A stretch of DNA of 64,000 nucleotides from Caprimulgus europaeus (lineage: Eukaryota > Chordata > Aves > Caprimulgiformes > Caprimulgidae): the NCBI GenBank assembly GCA_907165065.1, contig OU015541.1, forward strand, positions 1,426,001 to 1,490,000, in the 5' to 3' direction. The notes under the pieces were generated by a model. The model made no database searches. It was not told the DNA's origin and saw only the letters and a program-made list of their open reading frames with translations. Shown piece after piece: positions 55,600-64,000 of the stretch. The stretch's first letter is position 1; the number at the start of each line of letters is the position of its first letter. The position numbers were made by a program, and so were the translations under genes.

Positions 55600-58500
55600 G
55601 TCAGTGCCTCACTGCCTGGAGCTGTCTGGTGCCGTTTGCTGCAGTTTTATTTCTACCTAATAAAGGACTTTTCTAAAAAGATGTTATCAGGAGTTTACTT
55701 TTTATTGTCCCTATCCCACCTGTTTACAAATCTTCTCTGACTTTGTTTTACTTGTACTTTTATATTAATATGTAGCTGTTAAAACCCCAGCAATGCTCAG
55801 GTGGGTGTCAGTAGAGATGTAAACAGGGCGTTTCTGCCTAATTTGGGTAAAGAAAGAGAAGCTGAGTAAGTAGTCCTCGTGCTCCAGCCTGTCCTTGGAT
55901 ATCTGGGGTTTACTTTTGTATTTTTAGCCCTTGGACTGTTAGTACAATTTTTCATTTTATCTACAATAGGATAAATTTACTGACTGAATGTCAAATAAGA
56001 AAATGTATTTTACAGTGGTTATCTTTGTTCTGGAGTTGGTGAACAGATCTCCATCGTCCCTGGGAGATCAAACAAGCTCGGTGGGGAAGCTTTGGCTTTC
56101 CACCTGCCTCAGCATTCCTCCATCTCCTGGGCAGTGGCTGGGTCCCTGCTTGGCACCTCCTTGTTTTAAAGTGAAAGTGTTGTCAGCCTGTTATCTGTAG
56201 AAATTCTTTCAGTGCAGTTAAACACACATTGTCACAGCAGTGCAAGCTCAGCTGCTTGTTTTTCCATGACTTGCACTTTAAAGTTGTAACATCCAGTAGT
56301 AGGAGTAGGTGTCTGCAAATTTTTCTGCCTAAACTATGATGTGGGGTGTAGTCTTAATTCTGAAGGAAGCTGGCAATCTGTAATCTGCTAATCACTTTCT
56401 GGTTTTGTTTTGGGTTTTTTTGCAATAACTTCTAATATTTTCATGTATTTTTTGCTGAAATGGGATGCATATTGGTTGTTCTAAGAGTGGAGAATTCCTC
56501 TGCTGAGTAGAGGGTAATGTCTGGCTCTGGCTTTTAGACCAAGCCTCCATAAATGGCTTAGAGGGTCCTACAGGTTGTGCATTTATCACCTTGCCTGTGT
56601 GTTTCTGCCCTGTGGTGTAGCTTACCAGGTAGTAATTGTTTTTTTTCCTGAGGAAATACAGTACTACACAAAGCCCTGTTCTATTTGAATCTCCAAATTA
56701 CTCATTTTGCCCCTTTTTTTCCTGTTACTTCTCTTCAATAAAGAAAGTAAATGGCATTTTGGAGAGCCCTACAGGCACAGGGAAGACCCTGTGCCTGCTG
56801 TGTTCCACCCTGGCTTGGCGGGAGCACTTCAAAGACTCTATCTCGGCACGGAAGATTGCCCAGCGAATGCATGGGGTGGAGCTCTTCCCAGAGAGGCCCC
56901 TGTCCTCCTGGGGCAGCGCTGCCACAGACCCTGACATCCCAGGTGAGTGCTCTGAGTTCTATGCTCAGTAGGAGCAGTGCAGGGATGTTAATGAACGCTT
57001 CTTTTATCTCTCTTTTGTAATATGTTTGTAAATTATAAAAAATCATGGAGCTGTTGTTCAGCAGCTGAAGCAGTTTCACCCCTTTTTAATAGATTTTAAA
57101 GGTGTTTTACATATTTTTATGTTTTCTTAGAACATTAGAAAACTTAGCTCATTTTGTGTCTGTGATTAGTTAGATGACAGAATTTCTTGCTGTCTCTACA
57201 CAGCAAACTGTTGCCATAGTGCCAGCTGGGAGGGGAGGCTCATAAAAGCTCCAGTTCTTTCCATGCTAATAATATTTTTTGGTTTGCTTTTTTTTTCTCC
57301 TCTATTTGGCAGCTTATTACACTGATGTTCCTAAAATAATTTATGCCTCCAGAACTCACTCACAACTTACACAGGTCATTAATGAATTAAAGAACACAGT
57401 CTACAGGTAAATGTGATTTGAGATAACATTCCTATTTATAAAAAAAAAGGTAGAGAAACCCATCCAGTTTAGTTATTGTTTGGATTTATGTGGATGAATG
57501 GATAAAAAAATTTCTGTCCATTGAAATGTAGTTCTCTTAATGTGCATGTGTAGAACCTGGGTTTCTTTGGGTTTGGGTTGTTTGGGGTTTTTTTAAGACT
57601 TCACAGCTTTTTTTTATCTCATTTGATTATAGAATTTCCTGAATTTGGTCTGGTTTTAGTCCTTTACTTCACATAATTACTTCTAAAATTCCCCCCCTGC
57701 CTTTTTTCCCTGCCCTGGGTTATTGGGGAGCCTTTACAAAGCTGAATTTTTAGGCTGATGTAAATCTGTAAGAACTCTGTGGTTTTGCCATACTAATGTA
57801 TATTTGTCTATCAGAGTTTCCAGCTGTTGATGTGCCAGTGTGTTGACTGAGCTCTGGAGACAGGCACTAATCATTTGTTTGTAAAGATACAGCCTTAAAT
57901 TACTGGGATAATGTTTGCAGTGCTTTAGTTCTTGTCACACCTTACTCACAGCCAGCTCTGCAGTAGCCTGGAAGAGATGACAGTCCCCAGCTTGTTTGGC
58001 TGAACTTTAATGACAGAACTCAGATTGTGTAGTGGATGTTGTAAGCTGCTACTCATTACCTCCTGCTATAAATTACTGCTTGTTACCACCCACTGCTCCC
58101 AGGAGAAGCACTATAAAGTCAAATAACACATAGTAAATATAGAGCAGTTACAGCCTGGCTTACTTACTGGTTTGAACAGTTATTTTGGCCTGAACCTTTT
58201 GCTTTTGCAAAATATATGGTACCCAACCTAGGCAAGTACCACTGTGTTCTTCTTTCTTGCTTTATTTTTACCATCAGTGTTGTGTGCTCTCTTTGAACAG
58301 ACCCAAGGTCTGTGTGTTGGGTTCCAGAGAGCAGCTCTGCATCAATCCCGAAGTGAAGCGGCAGGAGAGTAACCACATGCAGGTGAGAGCAGAGCCTGTG
58401 GAGCATGCACAGCAAGGATGTGGAGGTGTTTGTTTTGGTATTTGCTGTGTAATTCTTAACTCTGATGTTGCTTCCCTACTGGAGGCTGTAGGGATAGGTA

Positions 58501-61500
58501 GTGGTTCTAAATGTGTTTTGAAGAACTTCCAGTTTCTGGTTTTGTCAGTGCAAAACTTAATTCTTTGTCTCTGGTGGCATTTTTCATCCAGAGAACGATG
58601 CCATTTGTGTAGAACACGAGAGAGTTAATAGTTTGCAGTTTACTTTCTGATCTGCCACTTAAAGTGTTTTTCAAGAGCAGCAATCATTTCAAAACAGTGC
58701 TTCAGTGACTGATTTACCTCTTGTTTTTACAAGTAATATCAAAGATTACTCTTTTGAAAACATTAGTGGCAAAACATTTCCAATTTCCTCGGAGCGTGGG
58801 TGGTCTGTGCTGCTAAAAGGGTGTAACTTCAGGTGGACAGAGGGACAGTGATTTTAAAACTGAAGAACTGTGATCAGCACTTATTCAGAAGCTAGTTTTA
58901 CAGAAAACTGATAACTCTTCACTCCTGAACGTGGTTTTCAGTGCTTGACAAGCTGTGTTGCTCTTGGCTGAAATACTCTGTTTTACAGATCTACATGTGC
59001 CGAACGAAAGTGATGGCTCGTGCCTGTCACTTCTATAACAATGTGGAAGGTGAGGTTGCCTGTGGAAGTAAAGCCTATTTTTTAGAGAGGGTGGGATTTG
59101 CTGGGCAGGTAGAGAAGTTTGAAGGAGTTGGCAGAGTCTGCATATGTCTCTGTGTATTTTGCTCTGCATTAGTGTGTTTCAAGAATTAAATGTTAAGAAG
59201 TGGATGACTGATTGGGGTGACAGAGAAGCTTTGTGATACTTTTACCTAAGGTTGTGGTTGTGATTTTTCACAGAAAAGAGTACAGAGAAGGAACTCACTG
59301 AATCAATCATGGATATTGAAGATTTGGTTAAAAATGGAAACAAGCACAGGTAATTGTTCCCCTCTGACTTTCCTCCCCCTTACTTGTGAAAAGGATTTAT
59401 CTGTTGATTTTTATTAATACCTTGGTATGAACTTGACAAAGTAGCAGAAGAATGATGAGAGCAAAGTGGAATGGCTAAATATGTTGCAGAGAGAGCTTCC
59501 AACAAAACCATGAGTGCACTGAAGCCTTAACTTCTCTTACTGCAGTTTTTGTCATGCACCAATTTATTTTGATCTTCTTATTCTGTAAAGACTAAATCAG
59601 GTCAGAGCTGGGCTCACCACTATTTTATCTCTCATGAGCAGAGGCTACTGATATCATCTCATGTGACAAATGATATTGCAGCTTTGTTTTGGATCTAAGA
59701 GAATGAGGTGATTGATTTGTTGAGATAAAATAGTCAAGTGCAGCATTTGCTTTGAGCCTAAAGGGGTGAAATGATAATGCAGTAAGGAAGATCACTCTGC
59801 CTCCTTTAATTGTTTTTCTTTATTTTGGTGAGCTGCACAGCTAGGTATTATTTTCTACACTTCTTGTACTTGGGTTGTGTGAATGGAGCTAACCATCTGC
59901 CCTAAAATTAAACATGCCAGTTTCAACTCCTTAAGAAGTTGATTAGAAACCCTTGAGAGTATGAAACACAACACGTGAATACACTCATAATATTTCTGCA
60001 AGTATTACTTTATACTACTTCTTTTTTAAACAGAGCTTGTCCTTATTATCTCTCTCGAAGCCTGAAGCAGCAAGCAGATATTATTTTTATGCCTTACAAC
60101 TATTTACTAGACTCAAAGGTAACGTACATCTTTGCTTTTAAATACAGTTGTGTTTCTATTTATCTTATATTGGCTTTTAGTGGAGAAGCCATGAAGAACT
60201 GATGCATAGCAAACTGCCATTTCCAAACCAACAAAGCCCTGTTCAAATTCAGAATGACAGAGAATGCCATTTTGTATTTTTCTCTCTAAAGTTCTTTCCC
60301 ACACTTAAGAAATAATTTCTTTTTTTGTTTGAGGTTTGTTTGTTTACATGATGCATTTTATCACCTTCATTTCCAGAGAAAGCAGTCTGTGGTTTATAGG
60401 TTAGGTAGCCACAGTGATTACTTGCTATTTTCTAAAAAAACCAAAAACCAACATGAAAAATACATGAAACCCCAAATCTATCCCATGAACCAGGTTCTGT
60501 ATATTTCTGTGTGACCTTTTTGGCCATTCTCTCATTCTCCTCTTCATCTTTAGAGCCGGAGAGCACACAACTTGGACCTGAAGGGGACTGTGGTAATACT
60601 TGATGAAGCTCACAACGTGGTGAGTTGTTTCTGGTTTGCTGCCATTTTTCATACTTCACCCAAAGAGACCCAAGTCCTATTGCAAACAGTGTGTAAGATC
60701 CCTTGTTAATGTTCATTATTGTTCATATTTCTTGTTTCCCTGCCAGTTAGAGCTTTGCAGTTTAATTAAGGGTCCTTTGACACTACTGTGATTTTCTGCA
60801 AGGTGACAGTCTCTTCCTGAAGGCTGGATCTGCACATTTGTGAGGGTGCTCACTTTCTTGTTTGGAGAAATCTTTTCCAGGGTATAAGAAATCCTGAAAG
60901 ACCCATTCTTGAAGCTCAGCTGCATCAGCTGTCCAAGTGCAGTAGATGGCAAATGTGACTCCTGTCATATTTCCAAGTTTTCACTCAGAAAAATATGAGT
61001 AATGTGCATTTTACTGCTTTTTTTTTTTTTTATGGCCCTCCTTCCCTTTTTTCTCCATGCCCTCATCCCTGAATGCAAGATCATGAGCAGCAAGGACCAT
61101 GTCTTCATAGGAGTGAATATAGGGATACAAATATTTCCTGAGAGGGTGAGAGGGACCAGAAAGTAGCTCTTTTAAAGGACAAACTGATTCTCTAACTAAA
61201 AAATTTGCTACTTGGACAATTTGTCATCAGACAGCAAAGCTATTTGGCCACTGCATGTGTCAGGAAAAATCTATTAGCAGCAATGCCAAGAACACAGAGG
61301 AGGTGACACCTATTTTTTTAAAGCAAGGGATCTTAGTGATGGCAGTGATGTGCTACTAGATGGGAATGGTAGAATGTTGGTAGTGTGGAAGAGGCAAAAT
61401 CTGTTCTGTGTTTCAGAAAGTAATAATCAAAGTCTTCAGGTGTTTAGAAAATGTCCTCTGGCTTGAGCTGGAGATCAGAAATTAAATCAAGCCTGGTCAT

Positions 61501-63637
61501 CTGGACTTCATCATTGATTAAATGGCTTGAGCAAACAACAGACTCTGCAGTCCAAGTAATGCTCCAATTCCTTGGTATTTTAGGAGAAGCTGTGTGAGGA
61601 GTCGTCTTCTTTTGACCTGACCCCCTACGATTTGGCTTCGGCTATGGATGTGATAAATGTTGTACTGGAAGAGCAAGCCAAAGTTGTTCAGCAGAATGAA
61701 ATAAATGCTGAATTCAACATGGAGTTGGCCAGCTCAGGTGTGTTGACAACCACAAACCACTGTTTCACTGGGATTATAGGGTGCCACTATACCAAGAACT
61801 GGGAAATAACTTTTCCTAACAGTTTATGGAAAATTTACTCTCAGTTGTAGATCAATTATTATTAATTAGTAATCACTGCCAGGCAAACATGAAAAGATTT
61901 GGGCAAACCCATGTGACATGAGGGGCCATGAAAGAGAACAGTAAGTGGAATGCAGAAGGTACCTTTCCATGTCCACAGCTGTAGCCTTCATATCCATAAT
62001 TTCTGAAAAGCCATCAAGAAACTAGAAATGAAACAGACATGGAACATCTTCTCTGAAATCTTTCCTTTCTTCAACAGGACTGAACATGGAACTTGAAGAT
62101 ATAGCAAAGATCAAGAGTAAGGTTACTTTTATTGTTGTTGAAAATTGTTATTGAACTGGTTTTAAAAGGTGGCCAACTCTAAATCAGGTTCACACAGCAT
62201 TTCTGTAGACATTGCCCATAACTGAGGAATTCATGGAAGTTCAGAGAATTTTGGGGAATGCTTACTTACAGTTTTTCCCAAAAAGATGAGACATTTGGCA
62301 GATGAATCCTTTGCTTCTTTCTTTGCTGGAAGTTCCCTTGTTTTCTCATCTTGTCAGTGTGCTGGAAATGTGTTAGCTGCATCATCCTGCTGTAAGAGCA
62401 TAAAGTTAATAGCAAGAGCTTGAGATGTCTCATGTTTACAAAGCGTTTCCAAGAACAACTTTCCCTGTCTGTAGAGGGCAATTTAACATTTTGCTGACAG
62501 CTGTATTTTCTAAGAGCATCACAGGCTTCATCTAGGAATTGAGGTCATAGAAGTTCTTAAAGCTTAATGTGGATATTTAGTTAAGAAATTGTTTTTGATC
62601 ATTTTGCTTTGTTTACAGCTAGGCTGCTGTCTTTGGTGACAGCCTTTGTTAAAAAAAAACCCCAAAAACCAAAACAACAAAAAACAACCCCAAAACCCCC
62701 TCAAAAAAACATTTGAAAAGGAGATTTAGATGAGTCCCATAAGTAAGTTTTTGTGAACACTAACTTTCTTCACTCTTGGTTCTCTTGAAGAAATTCTTCT
62801 CCAACTAGAAAGTGCTATTGATGCAGTGGAGCTGCCACCAAATAGTAGTGGAGTCACCAAAGCAGGAAGGTAAATTTCTTCTTAATATGTTTATGTGTTA
62901 AAAGTACAGGAAATTCTAGACCCAGGTGAAACTGGGTCAGCTGTTAAGACTGGTAGTAGTTTCTGGGAATAGTATTTATTCAAAGTTACGGATTTCCTTA
63001 AATCTCTTTTCTGTATAATCATTATTTCTGGTGGAACTCCCTTTTAAAGTGTTTCAAGAGCAGAAAATCCCATGCTGTGTGTCTGCCTGTCAGGTATTCT
63101 GAACTGAAAGAAGCTCCTGACTGTGCTGCTTTCAGTTTTGACATCCTGATTTAAACAGAGGTAAAGTGCTGCAGTGATTTGGTTTGAGGTACCTCAGCCT
63201 ATGTCTACACTGAGCCATATCGTAAAAAATGGTTGTAAAAAGTTAAAAAATCATGGAAATTGCATGCAAATCTGTTTCTAAATCAATCTGTATTGTAGAG
63301 AAATAATGGAGAACGTGAAGGATGTGATCAGTATGCTTCTGCCATGTCAGTATTGTCTGCTGTTCTTCATAACCAAATCCTTATTTTTATTCCTGTGAAT
63401 TTGTCGTTCTCATGGAGACCAGAACGTGTTTTGCTTCTAGATGGTGAAATTGTTGTTGTTATAAAAGAGTACCAGTAACTGTGTCTGTGTGATTATTTAC
63501 AGTATTTACCCATTTGTGCTTTTTCTTTGTAAATTGCAGCTACATCTTTGATCTGTTTGCAGAGGCCCAGATAACCTTCCAGACCAAATCCTCGCTCCTG
63601 GAATCGCTGGAGCAGATTTTACAGTTTCTTTCAGGCC
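55498..63637 (+). CDS. RTEL1: RTEL1, N-terminal helicase region (partial, twelve coding exons)
   Basis: RTEL1 is an iron-sulfur, 5'-to-3' superfamily 2 helicase of the XPD/FANCJ group that unwinds telomeric T-loops, D-loops and G-quadruplexes. Coding exons are 55498-55599, 56744-56942, 57313-57406, 58301-58382, 58989-59049, 59274-59349, 60034-60118, 60554-60619, 61584-61737, 62078-62116, 62791-62869 and 63540-63637. All are GT-AG with continuous phase for 1,135 nt (378 residues). Visible motifs are Walker A SPTGTGKT with K48, YASRTHSQL (motif Ia), the four Fe-S cysteines C145, C163, C172 and C207, and the Walker B DEAH box at 250-253. Start: [15 protein letters not shown] follows a GGGAAAG ATG context in the first coding exon. 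The remaining helicase motifs and the C-terminal harmonin-like and PIP regions lie beyond the right edge. Confidence 0.97.
56744..56942 (+). CDS. RTEL1: RTEL1 coding exon 2 (Walker A)
   Basis: 199 nt. Acceptor AATAAAG|AAAGTAAA and donor CCCAG|GTGAGT. It encodes [21 protein letters not shown]48 is the ATP-binding lysine. Confidence 0.95.
57313..57406 (+). CDS. RTEL1: RTEL1 coding exon 3 (motif Ia)
   Basis: 94 nt. Acceptor TTTGGCAG|CTTATTAC and donor CTACAG|GTAAAT. It encodes [20 protein letters not shown]. Confidence 0.96.
58301..58382 (+). CDS. RTEL1: RTEL1 coding exon 4 (first Fe-S cysteine)
   Basis: 82 nt. Acceptor TTGAACAG|ACCCAAGG and donor ATGCAG|GTGAGA. It encodes [19 protein letters not shown]145 is the first cluster ligand. 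Confidence 0.96.
58989..59049 (+). CDS. RTEL1: RTEL1 coding exon 5 (two Fe-S cysteines)
   Basis: 61 nt. Acceptor TTTTACAG|ATCTACAT and donor GGAAG|GTGAGG. It encodes [20 protein letters not shown] with C163 and C172. Confidence 0.96.
59274..59349 (+). CDS. RTEL1: RTEL1 coding exon 6
   Basis: 76 nt. Acceptor TTTTCACAG|AAAAGAG and donor CACAG|GTAATT. It encodes [15 protein letters not shown] within the Fe-S domain. Confidence 0.95.
60034..60118 (+). CDS. RTEL1: RTEL1 coding exon 7 (fourth Fe-S cysteine)
   Basis: 85 nt. Acceptor TTAAACAG|AGCTTGTC and donor CAAAG|GTAACG. It encodes [20 protein letters not shown] with C207, then YNYLLDSK. Confidence 0.96.
60554..60619 (+). CDS. RTEL1: RTEL1 coding exon 8 (DEAH box)
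   Basis: 66 nt, phase 0 at both ends. Acceptor CATCTTTAG|AGCCGG and donor ACGTG|GTGAGT. It encodes [14 protein letters not shown], the Walker B motif. Confidence 0.96.
61584..61737 (+). CDS. RTEL1: RTEL1 coding exon 9
   Basis: 154 nt. Acceptor GTATTTTAG|GAGAAG and donor GCTCAG|GTGTGT. It encodes [20 protein letters not shown] and part of the Arch-type insert. Confidence 0.95.
62078..62116 (+). CDS. RTEL1: RTEL1 coding exon 10 (39-nt microexon-like)
   Basis: 39 nt. Acceptor TCAACAG|GACTGAAC and donor CAAGA|GTAAGG. It encodes [12 protein letters not shown], a block conserved with human RTEL1. Confidence 0.92.
62791..62869 (+). CDS. RTEL1: RTEL1 coding exon 11
   Basis: 79 nt. Acceptor CTCTTGAAG|AAATTC and donor GGAAG|GTAAAT. 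It encodes [20 protein letters not shown]. Confidence 0.95.
63540..63637 (+). CDS. RTEL1: RTEL1 coding exon 12, last in window
   Basis: 98 nt. Acceptor AAATTGCAG|CTACATC and donor AGGCC|GTAAGT. It encodes [20 protein letters not shown] and [11 protein letters not shown]. The gene continues past 64000. Confidence 0.95.
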
Positions 63638-64000
63638 GTAAGTGTAGATTTTTTTTAGTTGTTTCCTTCAGACTTTTCTCTGTCCTGTGAGTAATTGTAA
63701 GTTTGCTTTGTTCAAGGAGAGGAGGAGAAAGGCTTCTTTGTTTAGATTTAAATTAGACCTTTGTCTTTTTATTGAGGCTTGCTGCGAGATCCTCTGCTGG
63801 GAAACATGTTTTGTGTCTGTTCATGCAGCAGAAGTGCATTTCATATATTCTTTTAACTGCTCCTCTGTAGCCACTGTTTTAAGCATACTCACAGTCGGTT
63901 TTCTATTCTTTTTTTCATTAGACTAATATTAGTTAAGTGAGCTTTTGAAAAAAATCAAAATATAAGCATGCTTATCTTTATTTTAATCGTCTCCTTTCCA

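Larger units (their letters stand above)
55600..64000 (+). other. RTEL1 introns after the first coding exon
   Basis: The introns between the listed exons are A/T-richer than the promoter and hold no further exon, RNA gene or clear mobile element. A short A/C-rich patch lies at about 62648-62708 and a T run at about 61018-61033. The last intron (63638 on) runs off the window. Confidence 0.65.

Overview
This is a vertebrate, almost certainly avian, nuclear window. The genes have short exons with GT-AG introns. The interspersed repeats are 5'-truncated CR1 LINEs ending in the bird-type TTCTATGATT tail. GC-rich CpG islands mark the promoters. Gene order and orientation, HELZ2(-), GMEB2(-), STMN3(-), RTEL1(+), match the human 20q13.33 block, which corresponds to a microchromosome-type segment in birds. 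Gene names come from recognising translated exons. Exon edges come from reading splice sites and checking that codon phase is continuous across every junction.

Layout. 1-4930: N-terminal part of HELZ2 on the minus strand (five coding exons, about 815 residues, rest beyond the left edge). 4931-9520: its probable 5' noncoding region, ending in a CpG island with an interferon-response (ISRE-type) site just upstream. 9540-13928: intergenic, with low-complexity DNA. 13929-31900: complete GMEB2 on the minus strand (nine coding exons, 532 residues, a noncoding first exon in a CpG island). 32000-35759: intergenic, with two CR1 copies. 35760-51865: STMN3 on the minus strand (five coding exons, 180 residues), with a compact exon 2-5 cluster, an 8.4 kb first intron and either a short or a very long 3' UTR. 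52000-54900: intergenic. 54900-64000: start of RTEL1 on the plus strand, with a CpG promoter and twelve coding exons encoding residues 1-378; the gene runs off the right edge.

The four genes are not a pathway. HELZ2 is an interferon-induced helicase/nuclear co-regulator, GMEB2 a SAND-domain transcription factor, STMN3 a neuronal tubulin-binding phosphoprotein, and RTEL1 a telomere and G-quadruplex helicase. They are conserved neighbours. STMN3 and RTEL1 are divergent, with start regions about 3 kb apart.

I found no clearly new biological system. The best leads are: a pair of CR1 copies sharing over 100 bp of non-CR1 sequence past their 3' end, one reaching the 3' splice site region of the last GMEB2 intron; a GC-AG intron in STMN3; a near-perfect 20-bp hairpin at 38153-38200; an ISRE upstream of HELZ2; a palindromic TCTCGCGAGA plus ETS pair at the RTEL1 promoter; and several GC-rich minisatellites at gene starts.
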